Assembly (NCBI RefSeq): GCF_900129825.1
Contig: NZ_FQWZ01000006.1
Span: 145,674-209,673 of the forward strand
Direction of reading: 5' to 3'
Origin: Hydrocarboniphaga daqingensis
Lineage (GTDB): Bacteria > Pseudomonadota > Gammaproteobacteria > Nevskiales > Nevskiaceae
DNA length: 64,000 nt
Shown here: piece after piece, positions 24,879-35,019 of the stretch
Layout of the letters: each line of letters begins with the position of its first letter
Numbering within the stretch: position 1 is the stretch's first letter
Translations under genes and position numbers: made by a program
Notes under the pieces: model-generated
Database searches by the model: none
What the model was told of the DNA's origin: nothing
Seen by the model: the letters and a program-made list of their open reading frames with translations, nothing else

Positions 24879-25691
24879 TCAGGCAGGACGGGTCTGCGGC
24901 CGGCCGTAAGCCAGCGCCAGCATCGCGGCACCCGCCAGCAGCATCGGAATGCACAGCACCTGCCCCATCGTCAGCCAACCGAAGGCCAGATAACCGAGCT
25001 GCGTGTCCGGCGTGCGGACAAATTCGACAGCCCACCGGAAGCTGCCGTATAGCACCAGAAACAGGCCGGAGACGGCCATCGGCGGGCGCGGCTTGCGTGA
25101 AAACCACAGCAGCAAGCCCAGCATCACGGCGCCTTCGAGCAGCGCTTCGTAGAGCATCGACGGGTGCCGCGGCAGGCGCTGCGGATCGGTCGGAAACACC
25201 ATCGCCCACGGCAGGTCGGTCGGCGCACCCCACAGCTCGGCGTTGATGAAGTTGCCGATGCGGCCGGTCAGCAAGCCCACCGGCACGACCGGCGCAATAA
25301 AGTCCGCGACCTGGAAAAACGTCAGCCCCCGGCTGCGCGCGTACCAGGCCATCGCCACCAGCACGCCGATCAGGCCGCCGTGGAACGACATGCCGCCTTC
25401 CCAGATGCGGAAGATCACCAACGGATCGCTGAGGATCACCAGATGCCCGGCGGCGTCGACGTTGTAGAAGAACGTGTACCCGATGCGCCCACCGAGGATC
25501 ACGCCGAGCACGATGAAGAACAGCAGGTCGGACAGCGCTTGCGGCGAAAACGGCGAGAACGGCCGCCGGCCCCGCCGCAGCGCCAGGTAATAGCCACCCC
25601 AGAAGCCGATCAGGTACATCAGCCCGTACCAATGCACCTTGATCGGGCCGAGCGAAACGGCGATCGGGTCGATCTGCGGGTACTGCATCAT
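24879..25691 (-). CDS. lgt: phosphatidylglycerol:prolipoprotein diacylglyceryl transferase
   Basis: Integral inner-membrane enzyme that adds diacylglycerol to the lipobox Cys of prolipoproteins; needed by the many lipoproteins in this window (BamB, PilW, the hydrolases). The 270-residue chain has about seven hydrophobic helices, the [10 protein letters not shown] motif, and the Lgt signature [13 protein letters not shown] with its essential Arg and Asn. Length is normal. thyA, often its neighbour, is not present; a 23S rRNA methyltransferase gene lies upstream instead. Confidence 0.97.
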   Translation of the reverse strand: MMQYPQIDPIAVSLGPIKVHWYGLMYLIGFWGGYYLALRRGRRPFSPFSPQALSDLLFFIVLGVILGGRIGYTFFYNVDAAGHLVILSDPLVIFRIWEGGMSFHGGLIGVLVAMAWYARSRGLTFFQVADFIAPVVPVGLLTGRIGNFINAELWGAPTDLPWAMVFPTDPQRLPRHPSMLYEALLEGAVMLGLLLWFSRKPRPPMAVSGLFLVLYGSFRWAVEFVRTPDTQLGYLAFGWLTMGQVLCIPMLLAGAAMLALAYGRPQTRPA

Positions 25692-25779
25692 CGGGACGCT
25701 CCTGGTTCGGCCGTCGGCGGCGCGGCGGTAGGCATTGTAGAAGCGCCGCGATGACCGGCGCGCTTCGGCCGAAAGCCGC

Positions 25780-26952
25780 TCAGCTCAGGCGGCAGACGAA
25801 CGACTTCAGGTAGCGCGTTTCCGGAATCGCCGGGTGAACCGGGTGGTCGGGCGACTGGCCGCCCTGCTCCAGAATCTGCAGACGACGTCCGGCCGCACGC
25901 GACTCGCGCAGCAGGATGCGCTGCAGTTCGCTGGCGTCCATATGGAACGAGCACGAGCAGGCAATCAGGATGCCGTTGGGCGCCAGCAACTGGATCGCCT
26001 GACGATTCAGCGCCGCGTAGTGCTCGGTGCCGGCGTCGGTATCGCGCTTGCGCTTGATCAAGGCCGGCGGGTCGACGATGACCAAGTCGTAGAGCCGGCC
26101 TTCGCCGCGCAGCCGCTTGAGCACGTCGAGCGCTTCGCCCTGGTGAACGTCGAGCGCGGCCCCGTTGATCTCGGCATTGACCAGCGCCGAATCCAGCGCC
26201 AGCTTGGAGCTGTCGACGCAGGCAATGCTGGTGGCGCCGAACCGGGCCGCGCGTACCGCCCAGCCACCGACGTAGCTGAACACGTCGAGCACGCGGGCAT
26301 CGCGGGCATAGGGCGCCATCCGGTCACGGTTGGCGTGCTGGTCGTAGAACCAGCCGGTCTTCTGGCCGCCACGGATCGGCGCCTTGAACGACACGCCAGA
26401 CTCGATCACGTCGACCACTTCCGGCACATCGCCGATGACTTCTTCGTACATCGACAGCCCTTCCAGCTCGCGCGACGCGGTGTCGTTACGCAGCAAGATG
26501 CCGCGCGGCTTGAGCACGCGCTGCAGCGCTTCGAGCACCAGCGGCTTGAGCTGTTCCATGCCGGCCGTGGTCATCTGCACGACCAGCACGTCGTCGTAGC
26601 GGTCCACGACCAGGCCCGGCAAGCCGTCGCTGTCGCCGAACACCAGCCGGTAGTGCGGCGTCGGGTACAAGCGCTTGCGCAGGTCCAGCGCCGACACCAG
26701 GCGCCGCTGGAACCAGTTGGTATCGATCGTGGCGTCAGCCTTGCCGGTCAGCAGGCGGCCGCACAGCAGCGCAGTCGGGTTGATGTAACCCACACCCAGA
26801 ATCTTGCCGCGCGTGTCAGAAAAGCGGCACAGCGTGCCGGCAGCGACGGCCTTGATCGGCGTCGCTTCGGTGTCGATTTCGTTGGAATAGATCCACAGGT
26901 GACCGGCACGCAGGCGGCGGTCTTCGTTCTTCTTCAGTTTGACGGTCAGCAT
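25780..26952 (-). CDS. rlmI: class I SAM-dependent rRNA methyltransferase (RlmI-like)
   Basis: 390-residue enzyme with an N-terminal PUA domain ([20 protein letters not shown]), a connecting EEHEA-like domain ([20 protein letters not shown]) and a C-terminal Rossmann methyltransferase. The SAM-binding motif is [16 protein letters not shown], the catalytic-type motif IVDPPALIK, and a CSCSFHMD segment is typical of RlmI, which methylates C1962 of 23S rRNA. The exact target nucleotide is inferred from family membership. Stand-alone gene between lgt and the PfkB kinase. Confidence 0.9.
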   Translation of the reverse strand: MLTVKLKKNEDRRLRAGHLWIYSNEIDTEATPIKAVAAGTLCRFSDTRGKILGVGYINPTALLCGRLLTGKADATIDTNWFQRRLVSALDLRKRLYPTPHYRLVFGDSDGLPGLVVDRYDDVLVVQMTTAGMEQLKPLVLEALQRVLKPRGILLRNDTASRELEGLSMYEEVIGDVPEVVDVIESGVSFKAPIRGGQKTGWFYDQHANRDRMAPYARDARVLDVFSYVGGWAVRAARFGATSIACVDSSKLALDSALVNAEINGAALDVHQGEALDVLKRLRGEGRLYDLVIVDPPALIKRKRDTDAGTEHYAALNRQAIQLLAPNGILIACSCSFHMDASELQRILLRESRAAGRRLQILEQGGQSPDHPVHPAIPETRYLKSFVCRLS

Positions 26953-27115
26953 GGGGCAGCCTGTGTAAAGCGCGCGGTGGAGCCGGGGTGCCGGGCACCG
27001 CGCTGCGGCTCAGACGTCTTCGCTGCGGCCATGCGGCGCGGCTACGGGCGGTCTGCGGGGGTCCGGCAGTCTAGCACGCGCCCCCGGCGCCCCTTCCCGA
27101 CCGGGCTTGCGGCCC

Positions 27116-28051
27116 TCAGCCGAAGTCGTAGTGGAACTCGTCCTTGAAACGCTCGCGGAAGCCCTCCGGCGTGAACCGGTGGTTCTGCGGACCGAGCCGC
27201 TCGATCTTGATCGCGCCCATCAGCGAGGCGATGCGGCCGGTGGTTTCCCAGTCCATGCCCTTCGACAAGCCGTACAGCACGCCACCGCGGTAGGCGTCGC
27301 CGCAGCCGGTCGGGTCGGCCAGCGATTCGGCCTTGGCGCAGGGAATCTCGAACAGCTTGCCCTTGGCGTAGATTTCCGAGCCCTTGCCACCGCGCGTGAC
27401 GATCAACGCCTCGACGCGCTCGCCGATCTGCTTCAGCGTCAGCCCGGTCCTGGCGATGATCATCTCGGCTTCGTAATCGTTGACGGCCACATAGGTCGCC
27501 TGGTCGATGAAGGCCTTGAGCTCGTCGCCGCCGAACATCGGCAGTCCCTGGCCCGGATCGAAAATGAACGGAATGCCCGCCTCGGCGAACTGGCGCGCAT
27601 GCAGCAACATGCCGTCACGGCCGTCCGGCGACACGGTGCCGAGCGTAATGCCGGCCTTGGTCGGCACGTCCTGCTGGTGCGAAAAACTCATCGCGCCCGG
27701 GTGGAAGGCGGTGATCTGGTTGTCGTCCAGGTCATTGGTGATGTACGCCTGCGCGGTGTAGGCATCTTCGATCTTCATCAGCATCGACGGATCGACGCCG
27801 GTCTTGCCCATCCATGCCGCGTACATGTCGAAGTCCTTGCCAACCGTCGCCATCGGCAGCGCTTTGCCGCCGAGCAGATGCAGGTTGTAGGCGATATTGC
27901 CGGCGCAGCCGCCGAACTCGCGGCGCAACTGCGGCACCAGGAAGGACACATTCAGGATGTGCACCTTATCCGGCAGGATTTCGTTCTTGAAGTAGCCGGG
28001 GAACACCATGATGGTGTCGTAGGCCATGGAACCGCAGATCAAAACGCTCAC
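27116..28051 (-). CDS. PfkB-family carbohydrate/nucleoside kinase (adenosine-kinase-like)
   Basis: Ribokinase-fold kinase, 311 residues from the GTG at 28051 (SVLICGSMAYD). That start matches the family N-terminus and has a GGCGAG site upstream; an ATG at 28147 would add 32 unlike residues. Family marks: EFGGCAGNIAYNLHLLGG (substrate side), VNDYEAEMI, VTRGGKGS, and the DPTGCGDAYRGG anion-hole/catalytic-Asp motif near the C-terminus. It groups by sequence pattern with bacterial proteins annotated as adenosine kinase, but ribose, fructose or other sugars are possible. It is divergent from the small lipoprotein, with a CRP-like site between them. Confidence 0.85.
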   Translation of the reverse strand: MSVLICGSMAYDTIMVFPGYFKNEILPDKVHILNVSFLVPQLRREFGGCAGNIAYNLHLLGGKALPMATVGKDFDMYAAWMGKTGVDPSMLMKIEDAYTAQAYITNDLDDNQITAFHPGAMSFSHQQDVPTKAGITLGTVSPDGRDGMLLHARQFAEAGIPFIFDPGQGLPMFGGDELKAFIDQATYVAVNDYEAEMIIARTGLTLKQIGERVEALIVTRGGKGSEIYAKGKLFEIPCAKAESLADPTGCGDAYRGGVLYGLSKGMDWETTGRIASLMGAIKIERLGPQNHRFTPEGFRERFKDEFHYDFG

Positions 28052-28204
28052 GTGGGTCTCGCCTTGGTTGTGGGGCCGCGTTGGCGTGCTTCCGGCATCG
28101 GGCGCAAGCGTCGATGGCACGGGCAGGATCGCGCGGCTGGTCATCATATCGCCTGAACCCGTGAGGCCGTGGAAATCGAGGCGATTTCAGTCCGCGGCAC
28201 GCAC

Positions 28205-28220
28205 TGTGAACAGCTTCACA
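28205..28220. promoter_or_regulatory. CRP/Vfr/Clp-type binding site
   Basis: TGTGA-ACAGCT-TCACA is an exact match to the TGTGA-N6-TCACA consensus of the CRP family. It lies in the 292-bp divergent region between the PfkB kinase and the lipoprotein/DUF4105 pair, 123 bp upstream of the lipoprotein start and 154 bp from the kinase start. The remainder of the region shows no gene; an AAGGGAAG ribosome site precedes the lipoprotein. Confidence 0.6.
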
Positions 28221-28343
28221 CAGCGCCAACCAACCGTTCCGGAGTGATGCAAGCGGCCCGTCATACTCGGGCGGCTGAGCCTATGGCCCCGCATGGCGAT
28301 CGGCCTCAGCCAATACTGATCGCATCATTACAAAGGGAAGTGA

Positions 28344-28709
28344 ATGAAAAGCCTGAAAAAGTGGGTACCTGTCGTGCTGGCGTGCAGCGCCATCACGGGC
28401 TGTGCGACGATCCTCAATGAGGAAACCCAGCCGGTGAACATCTCCGCGAGCAACGGCAAGCCGATCGAAGGGACGATCGCCGGTACGCCGTTCACCGCCC
28501 CCGGCATCGTCAATGTGAAGCGGGCCCAGGACGGCCAGATCGCCAAGGTCAGCACACCGGGGTGCACGCCGGAAACCGCAATACCGGCGTCGGTCGACTC
28601 CAAGTTCTTCATCAACATCTTGACCGGCGGCACGTTCGGTTCGACCACCGACATGTCGACCGAGGAAATGTGGAAATACCAGGATGCCGTGACGATCAGT
28701 TGCCAGTAA
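28344..28709 (+). CDS. small putative lipoprotein
   Basis: 121-residue exported lipoprotein (signal MKSLKKWVPVVLACSAITGC, lipobox Cys20). The rest looks like a compact beta domain (QPVNISASNGKPIEGTIAG, TPFTAPGIVNVKR) with a C-terminal Cys and Ser/Thr-rich segment; a stretch ILTGGTFGSTTDMSTEEMWK recalls glycine-zipper-like or Curli/TraT-type small lipoproteins, but I do not assign a family. Its TAA overlaps the ATG of the DUF4105 gene (TAATG), suggesting coupled translation, yet a strong terminator follows immediately. Confidence 0.8.
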   Translation: MKSLKKWVPVVLACSAITGCATILNEETQPVNISASNGKPIEGTIAGTPFTAPGIVNVKRAQDGQIAKVSTPGCTPETAIPASVDSKFFINILTGGTFGSTTDMSTEEMWKYQDAVTISCQ

Positions 28710-30547
28710 TGGCGTCATGCTGCACCCAAAGGAGGCGATCCAATCGCCTCCTTTTTGTTTGGATCGGCGCGCACGCTGCCGGGCTGTTCGCGGTCGCACT
28801 GCTGTTGTTCGCCCCCACCACCCATGCCCAGCAGGACATGCCCACACCGGTCGCAGGGTTGGCGACCGATGCCCGCTGGCTGGCGTTGCTGCACAGCGAC
28901 GGCACCCGATCCGGCCTGACCGGGTCCGGCCTTCTGCTGATCGAGCCGTTCCAGGGTAGTCACGCCGAGCTCGTTGCCACGTGGCAACTGCTGTATGCCG
29001 ACGACGATGCGTCAAACAGTGAATCGCGTTGTCGTTACCCAGCACGCTACCTGCTGATCGAGGAGGCGATCCACGGCCCGACACCGATCGACCCGTTGGC
29101 GCACTGCGCGTCGCTGATCGACTTCATCGAACGCGCGCCGATGGATCGGCTGCAACTGGCATTCGCCGGGGAAAACCTGCTGTCGGCGTCGAGCATGATG
29201 GGACACACGATGCTGGTGCTCGAAGGCCGCAATCGCGATGGTGTCGTCGCCTCGCACGCCGTCTCGTTCTTCACCGTCATCGATTCGATCAACCTGCCGC
29301 GAGTGATCTTTGAATCGCTGATCACCGGCAAGCCGGGCTACTTCACGCTGACGCCCTATGCGGAAAAGCGCGACCACTACGTCAACGTGGAGGCCCGCAA
29401 CCTGTGGCGATTGACCCTCGCCGCGTCCGGCGCAGCCCGGCGCCGTCTACAGGCGCATCTGCATGAGCTGAGAACCGCCAAGCTTCGCTACGACTTCGAC
29501 TCGTTCAATTGCGCCACGCTGACCGCCAACCTGCTTCGCGTGGCCTTCCCCGATACCCGCTTCGATGGTGCGATGTGGACGACACCACTGGACATCATGC
29601 AAGCGGCCGCGATGGCGGGCCTGATCGAGTCGATCGACGCGGACCTGGCGCCCGCCTGGGAATATCGGATGCTGCGCCGGCAACGGGCGGATCTCGACCG
29701 AACGGCGAAAGCGACCGCCTCGCAGCGACGGCACCTTGAACTCCAGCTCGATGCCAGCGTGGCCGACTATCAAGCATCGACCGGTCAACTCGATGCCGCG
29801 CATTGGGCAGCGCGGATGGCGGCCATCCAAGCGCAGCAGCCACCGTCAACCGAGCCGCCTATCCCTGTCGATGCGCGACTGGCGCCGTACAACGCGCCAC
29901 AGGATTCGCAGTGGCGCGGCGGCGCCGGGTACGACGGCCAGCAGTCGCTGATATCGGTCGGCTTCCTGGCCGCCGGCCACCGGTTGATCGACTCCAGCTC
30001 CCACACGTTTGGCGAATACGATCTACGCATCGGCGACATCGACATCGACTGTGCACTCCGCGATAGCCACTGCCGCCTGCAACAGCTGACGATTTACTCC
30101 GTTGCCAGCCTGCTGCCCTATGACCGCGTCGTCGGCGGCTCGTCATGGAATCTCGCACTGGGCGCAGAGCCCCAAGTGGACGACGACGGTGCTTGGCGCA
30201 CCGTTCCGTCGCTCAGCGGCGGCCTGGGTCACTCGCTGATGTTGTCGCGCTCGGTACAGCTGTTCGCACAGGGACGCGGCGGCGTCGGCTATCACCTCGG
30301 GCGCGCCTTCCTCTACGGCGGCCCTGTCGTCGGCGGCGTACTGAGCGTCGGCAACAGCGCGAAATTGATTGCCACTTGGCAACGAGACGCCAACCCATTG
30401 GGTCAGCACCACCACGTCGATCAGATTCGGATTCAGTCGCTGTACCGACTGAACCGGCTGACCGGCATCGTGCTGGAAGGTCGCATCCTGCCAGGCCGCG
30501 GGCACGACGCATCGCGCAGCGTGTTATCGGTCGTCCGTTACTTCTGA
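28709..30547 (+). CDS. DUF4105 (Lnb-like) periplasmic/outer-membrane protein
   Basis: 612-residue exported protein. The signal peptide (basic n-region CTQRRRSNR, hydrophobic core, cleavage after PTTHA at residue 40) supports the start at 28709. Residues about 55-300 match DUF4105: MMGHTMLVL with His166 and FNCATLTANLLR with Cys268, a papain/NlpC-like Cys-His pair also used by the Lnb lipoprotein N-acyltransferase. A coiled segment (about 310-370) leads into a beta-rich C-terminal half ending ...SVLSVVRYF, like an outer-membrane barrel. The first codons span a perfect terminator hairpin. Catalytic role unknown; transacylase or peptidase are candidates. Confidence 0.8.
   Translation: MASCCTQRRRSNRLLFVWIGAHAAGLFAVALLLFAPTTHAQQDMPTPVAGLATDARWLALLHSDGTRSGLTGSGLLLIEPFQGSHAELVATWQLLYADDDASNSESRCRYPARYLLIEEAIHGPTPIDPLAHCASLIDFIERAPMDRLQLAFAGENLLSASSMMGHTMLVLEGRNRDGVVASHAVSFFTVIDSINLPRVIFESLITGKPGYFTLTPYAEKRDHYVNVEARNLWRLTLAASGAARRRLQAHLHELRTAKLRYDFDSFNCATLTANLLRVAFPDTRFDGAMWTTPLDIMQAAAMAGLIESIDADLAPAWEYRMLRRQRADLDRTAKATASQRRHLELQLDASVADYQASTGQLDAAHWAARMAAIQAQQPPSTEPPIPVDARLAPYNAPQDSQWRGGAGYDGQQSLISVGFLAAGHRLIDSSSHTFGEYDLRIGDIDIDCALRDSHCRLQQLTIYSVASLLPYDRVVGGSSWNLALGAEPQVDDDGAWRTVPSLSGGLGHSLMLSRSVQLFAQGRGGVGYHLGRAFLYGGPVVGGVLSVGNSAKLIATWQRDANPLGQHHHVDQIRIQSLYRLNRLTGIVLEGRILPGRGHDASRSVLSVVRYF
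28728..28760 (+). terminator. intrinsic terminator inside the 5' coding region of the DUF4105 gene
   Basis: GGAGGCGAT (28731-28739), loop CCA, ATCGCCTCC (28743-28751), flanked by AAA and TTTTTGTTT: a 9-bp perfect GC-rich stem extended to 12 bp by A-T pairs. It would end the lipoprotein transcript, but it is also codons 8-18 of the downstream gene. Confidence 0.85.
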
Positions 30548-30566
30548 CGCAGAGCGTCGACCGATT

Positions 30567-32024
30567 TCACGGCTTGCGGCCGCCGCGCCACGCGCGTTCG
30601 AACGGCAGCCGCCAGGCGTGTGGCGCGACCAGTTGGTGGATCGCCTTGGGGCCCCAGGAGCCCGGCTCGTAGAAGCGCACCGGCGGTGGGTTTTCAAGCA
30701 GCGGTGCCGACACTTGCCACAGACGCTCGATGCCTTCGGCCGTCGTGAACAGCGTGTGGTCGCCGCGCATCGCGTCGAGAATCAAGCGCTCGTAGGCTTC
30801 GAGCACTTCGCCGATCAGGCCGGTGTCGTCCATCGCGAACTGCAGGCTGAGCTTGTCCAGCCGCATGCCGGGGCCGGGCCGTTTGCCGTAGAACGATAGC
30901 GATACCTTCGACGCATCGGCCAGATCGAACGTTAGATGGTCCGGTCCTTGGGCGCCGACGCCGGAGCCGGCCGGGAACATGCTCTTGGGCGGCTCGCGAA
31001 ATGCGATCGAAATGATCCGTTGGCCTTCGGCCAGCCGCTTGCCGGTGCGCAGATAAAACGGCACGCCGGCCCAGCGCCAGTTGTCGATCGAGCACTTGAG
31101 CGCGATGAAGGTTTCAGTTTCCGACGCCGGGTCGACGCCTTCTTCGTTTCGATAGCCGGCGTACTGGCCGCGAACGACATGGGCCGGCTCCAGCGGCAGC
31201 ATGCTGCGGAACACCTTGTTCTTTTCTTCGCTGATCGGCTGCGGTTCGAGCGAGGTTGGCGGCTCCATCGCCATGAAGCCGAGAATCTGAAACAGGTGCG
31301 TGACGACCATGTCGCGATAGGCGCCGGTCTGTTCGTAGAACGCGGATCGCTTGCCCAAGCCCAGCGTTTCGGGCACGTCGATCTGCACGTGATCGATGAA
31401 GTTGCGGTTCCAGATCGGCTCGAACAAACCGTTGGCGAAGCGGAACGCCAGGATGTTCTGCGCCGGCTCTTTGCCGAGGAAGTGATCGATCCGGAAGATC
31501 TGCTGCTCGGTGAAGAAGTCGTGCAGCCGCGTGTTCAGCGACACCGCGCTGGCCAAGTCGGTGCCGAACGGCTTTTCCATGATGATCCGCGACTGCGCCA
31601 CCAGCCCTGCATCGGCCAGCAGACGCACCGCCGGCAGTGCCGCATTCGGCGGCACGCTCAAGTAATGCAGCAGCCGGCAATCGTCGCCGAGTATCTGACG
31701 TGCACGTTCGACTGCCGCGGTCAGAGCCGGCGCGCCCGAGGCCAACGGCACATAGTCGAGACCCGCTGCAAAGCGCTGCCATTCGTCCGCGGTGGGCTTG
31801 CGCGTCGAGTGCTCGTCGAGCGCCTGCCGTGCCACGGCGCGGAAGCCATCGGCGTCGAGCGCGTCGAGCGAGACGCCGATGATGCGGCAGCCGGGGATGA
31901 ACCCGGCGTTGCTCAGATGAAACAGGCCCGGCAACAGCTTGCGCGCAGCCAGGTCACCCGTAGCGCCGAACAGCACGACCAACTGCGGGTGACGCGGCCC
32001 GACGCCCGGCGGAATCTTCGACAT
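30567..32024 (-). CDS. zwf: glucose-6-phosphate dehydrogenase
   Basis: Oxidises glucose 6-phosphate to 6-phosphogluconolactone with NADP+ (pentose-phosphate/Entner-Doudoroff entry). 485 residues from the ATG at 32024; the frame is open upstream, but that part only shadows gcvPB. Marks: LVVLFGATGDLAARKLLP nucleotide-binding loop, IMEKPFG, the active-site RIDHFLGKE with the conserved His/Lys, and FYLRTGKRL. It lies 56 bp downstream of gcvPB on the same strand; no pgl, edd or eda is visible. Whether it shares the gcv transcript is unknown, but there is no terminator between them. Confidence 0.96.
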   Translation of the reverse strand: MSKIPPGVGPRHPQLVVLFGATGDLAARKLLPGLFHLSNAGFIPGCRIIGVSLDALDADGFRAVARQALDEHSTRKPTADEWQRFAAGLDYVPLASGAPALTAAVERARQILGDDCRLLHYLSVPPNAALPAVRLLADAGLVAQSRIIMEKPFGTDLASAVSLNTRLHDFFTEQQIFRIDHFLGKEPAQNILAFRFANGLFEPIWNRNFIDHVQIDVPETLGLGKRSAFYEQTGAYRDMVVTHLFQILGFMAMEPPTSLEPQPISEEKNKVFRSMLPLEPAHVVRGQYAGYRNEEGVDPASETETFIALKCSIDNWRWAGVPFYLRTGKRLAEGQRIISIAFREPPKSMFPAGSGVGAQGPDHLTFDLADASKVSLSFYGKRPGPGMRLDKLSLQFAMDDTGLIGEVLEAYERLILDAMRGDHTLFTTAEGIERLWQVSAPLLENPPPVRFYEPGSWGPKAIHQLVAPHAWRLPFERAWRGGRKP

Positions 32025-32080
32025 TGCGCAGTCCTCGTCAGCGACGCTTGGTGGACCTGCGACGCAAAAGCAGCGCCAGA

Positions 32081-33541
32081 TCAGCGCGCCGGCTGGTAGC
32101 GGATGTCGAGCTGCCTTGCGGCGCGCACGTCGTCGAGACGCCGCACCGGCATCGTGTACGGCGCGCCCTTGACGTAGGCGATGTCGCGCTTGGCCTCGGC
32201 CCAGATCGCCACCAGCGCGTCGACGAACAAGTCGAGCGTGGCCTTGTCCTCGGTTTCGGTCGGCTCGATCAGCAGGCATTCCGGCACCAGCAGCGGGAAG
32301 TACACGGTCGGCGCGTGGAAGCCGTAGTCGAGCAAGCGCTTGGCGATGTCGGTGGCCGTCAGATCGAGCTGCTGCTTCTGCCGCTTGAGCGTGACGATGA
32401 ATTCGTGGCTCGCGCGGCGACCGGGGAATGCCAGGTCGAAACCCTGCGCACGCAGCCGCGCCTGCAGGTAGTTGGCGTTGAGCGTGGCGTATTCAGCAAC
32501 GCGGCGCATGCCGTCGCGGCCGAGCATCCGCGCATAGACGTAGGCGCGCAGCAGCACGCCGGCGTTGCCCATGAACGTCGACAAGCGGCCGATCGACTGC
32601 GGCAAATCGGCTTCGTCGAGCCAGCGGAAGTGGTCGCCGTCCTTGCCGACGATCGGGATCGGCATGAACGGCAGCAGGCGCTGCGACACGCCGACCGCAC
32701 CGGCACCCGGACCGCCACCGCCATGCGGCGTGCTGAAGGTCTTGTGCAGGTTCATGTGGATCACGTCGAAGCCCATGTCGCCGGGACGCACCTGACCGAG
32801 AATCGCGTTGAGGTTGGCGCCGTCGTAGTACAGCAGACCGCCCGCATCATGGACGATGCCGGCGATCTGCTTGATGCGGCGCTCGAACACGCCCAGCGTG
32901 CTCGGATTGGTCAGCATGATGCCGGCCGTCTGCGGACCGACCGCCGCACGCAGCGCTTCGATGTCGACATCACCTTCGGCGTCCGTCGGAATCTCGCGTG
33001 CGGTATAGCCCATCATCGTCGCGGTCGCCGGATTGGTGCCGTGCGCCGCGTCGGGCACCAGGATCTCGGTGCGGGCGCTGTCGCCGCGCGCGCGGTGGTA
33101 GGCGCGGATCATCGCCACACCAGCGAATTCGCCTTGCGCGCCGGCCATCGGCGTCAGGCTGACGCCGGCCATGCCGGTGACGTCTTTCAGAATCTCCTGC
33201 AGGTCGTACATGCAGGCCAGGAATCCCTGGCTGTGCGACATCGGCGCCAGCGGATGTCGCTGCAGAAACTCGGGCAGCATTGCCAGCGTGTTACAGGCAC
33301 GCGGGTTGTACTTCATCGTGCACGAGCCCAGCGGGTAGAAGTGCGTGTCGATCGAGAAGTTGCGCTTGCTCAGCCGCGTGTAATGACGCACGGCTTGCAG
33401 CTCGGATACTTCGGGCATCGCCGGCGCCGCCTTGCGCCGCAGCGATTCGGGAATCGCGCTCAGCTGCTGTGCGGCAGCCGGGCGCTGGGCATGCGCCGCG
33501 CGGCCGGGCGAGGAGCGTTCGAAGATCAGGGGTTCGGACAT
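32081..33541 (-). CDS. gcvPB: glycine dehydrogenase (decarboxylating) subunit 2
   Basis: PLP-carrying beta subunit of the split P-protein. 486 residues from the ATG at 33541 ([10 protein letters not shown]). It has the family-typical [13 protein letters not shown] segment, [18 protein letters not shown] and the PLP lysine K267 in [16 protein letters not shown]. With GcvPA it decarboxylates glycine and loads the aminomethyl group on lipoyl-GcvH. It starts 10 bp after gcvPA. E. coli and many gammaproteobacteria have one fused GcvP, so the split form is a useful lineage marker. Confidence 0.97.
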   Translation of the reverse strand: MSEPLIFERSSPGRAAHAQRPAAAQQLSAIPESLRRKAAPAMPEVSELQAVRHYTRLSKRNFSIDTHFYPLGSCTMKYNPRACNTLAMLPEFLQRHPLAPMSHSQGFLACMYDLQEILKDVTGMAGVSLTPMAGAQGEFAGVAMIRAYHRARGDSARTEILVPDAAHGTNPATATMMGYTAREIPTDAEGDVDIEALRAAVGPQTAGIMLTNPSTLGVFERRIKQIAGIVHDAGGLLYYDGANLNAILGQVRPGDMGFDVIHMNLHKTFSTPHGGGGPGAGAVGVSQRLLPFMPIPIVGKDGDHFRWLDEADLPQSIGRLSTFMGNAGVLLRAYVYARMLGRDGMRRVAEYATLNANYLQARLRAQGFDLAFPGRRASHEFIVTLKRQKQQLDLTATDIAKRLLDYGFHAPTVYFPLLVPECLLIEPTETEDKATLDLFVDALVAIWAEAKRDIAYVKGAPYTMPVRRLDDVRAARQLDIRYQPAR

Positions 33542-33551
33542 GTCGGGTTCC

Positions 33552-34934
33552 TTAGGCGGCAGCGGCCAGCACGGTGGCCAGCGCATCGCGGTAATGGCGC
33601 AGATCGGCCGGGGTCTTGGTTTCGGTGACGCAGATCAGCAATGCGTGACCCAGCTCCGGATAATCGGCCGACAGATCAAAGCCGCCGAGCACGCCATGCG
33701 CGCTTGCCAGCGCAGCGAGTACCGGCGCCACCGGCTGCGGCAGGCGGATCACGGCCTCATGAAAGCCGGGCGACGCGAATACACGCTCGACGCCGGGAAT
33801 CTCGCACAGCATCGCCGTCAGCTCGGCGGTGCCGTTGAGGCTCGCCGATGCCACGCGCGCCAGACCTTCGGCGCCGAGCAGCGACATGTGGATCGTCGCG
33901 GCAGTGACCAGCAAGCCCTGGTTGGTGCAGATGTTCGACGTGGCCTTGCTGCGACGGATGTGCTGCTCGCGCGCCTGCAGCGTCAGCGTGAAACCCGGCT
34001 TGCCATCGAGGTCAACGGTGCGGCCGACGATGCGGCCCGGCATCTGCCGGACGAAAGCCTGACGCGCGGTCAGGAAGCCGAAATACGGGCCGCCCGACGA
34101 CAGCGGCGCGCCGAGCGGCTGTCCGTCGCCGCAGACGATGTCGACGCCGATGCCGCCGCCGGACGTGCCGCTGCCCCACTCGCCCGGCGGCCGCAGCACG
34201 GCCAGTGACACCGGATTGACCACGGCGATGACCATCGCGCCCTTGCTGCGCGCCAGATCGGTCAGCGTGTCGACGTCTTCAAACACGCCGAAGAAGTTCG
34301 GCTGCGGAATCACCAGGCAGGTGAAGCTGCCAGCGTCGAGCGCCGACAGCGCAGCGATGTCGGTGCGGCCGTCGGCATCGGCCGGCAGCTCGACGATCTC
34401 GATGTTCTGCGCGTCGATCAGCGCGAACAGCACCTTGCGATACAGCGGATGCAGCGTGCGCGGCACGACCACGCGGCGCTTGCCGTCGGCGTGCGCACGC
34501 TCGGCCATCAAAACCGCTTCGGCCAGCGCCGACGCGCCGTCGTACATCGACGCGTTCGACACGTCCATGCCGGTCAACGCGGTCATCATGCTCTGGTATT
34601 CGTACAGCAGCTGCAGCGTGCCCTGGCTGGCCTCGGCCTGGTACGGCGTATAGGCCGAGTAGTACTCGCCGCGCGTGGTGATTTCCCAGACCGCGGCCGG
34701 AATGTGGTGCTCGTAAGCACCGGCGCCAATGAAGCTCAGGCCGTGCCGGTCTTGATGTGCGCGCCCGTGCATCAGCCGCGCCACCTCCATCTCGGTCAGC
34801 CGTGGCGGTACATGCTTGAGCTCGCCGCAGCGCAGCTCGGGAGGAATCTCGTCAAACAGCGCATCAAAGCTGCTGGCGCCGATCGTCGACAGCATCTGCG
34901 CGACGTCGGTCTCGGTGTGAGGAATGAAGGGCAT
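33552..34934 (-). CDS. gcvPA: glycine dehydrogenase (decarboxylating) subunit 1
   Basis: Alpha subunit of the split P-protein. 460 residues from ATG 34934 ([15 protein letters not shown]). Diagnostic segments are [53 protein letters not shown] and a late [13 protein letters not shown]. The upstream in-frame extension is without family similarity. It follows gcvH by 85 bp, a spacer that contains a perfect hairpin, and precedes gcvPB by 10 bp. Confidence 0.97.
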   Translation of the reverse strand: MPFIPHTETDVAQMLSTIGASSFDALFDEIPPELRCGELKHVPPRLTEMEVARLMHGRAHQDRHGLSFIGAGAYEHHIPAAVWEITTRGEYYSAYTPYQAEASQGTLQLLYEYQSMMTALTGMDVSNASMYDGASALAEAVLMAERAHADGKRRVVVPRTLHPLYRKVLFALIDAQNIEIVELPADADGRTDIAALSALDAGSFTCLVIPQPNFFGVFEDVDTLTDLARSKGAMVIAVVNPVSLAVLRPPGEWGSGTSGGGIGVDIVCGDGQPLGAPLSSGGPYFGFLTARQAFVRQMPGRIVGRTVDLDGKPGFTLTLQAREQHIRRSKATSNICTNQGLLVTAATIHMSLLGAEGLARVASASLNGTAELTAMLCEIPGVERVFASPGFHEAVIRLPQPVAPVLAALASAHGVLGGFDLSADYPELGHALLICVTETKTPADLRHYRDALATVLAAAA

Positions 34935-34985
34935 GGTCAGGTCAGGTAGTGAAGACGCAGCAGGAAGGCGGCACGCAATGCAACC

Positions 34986-35011
34986 GCCCCTCTCGCGCAC
35001 ACGAGAGGGGC
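34986..35011 (-). other. intra-operon hairpin between gcvH and gcvPA
   Basis: GCCCCTCTCG and CGAGAGGGGC form a perfect 10-bp stem with a 6-nt loop in the 85-bp spacer. The downstream minus-strand sequence is not U-rich, so it is probably a processing/stability element or weak attenuator rather than a full terminator. Confidence 0.6.
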
Positions 35012-35019
35012 GCGCGGAC

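Noticed and set aside
28052-28147. Upstream ATG for the PfkB kinase
   Set aside because: It would add 32 residues absent from the family and places the start far from a ribosome site; the GTG at 28051 fits the conserved N-terminus.
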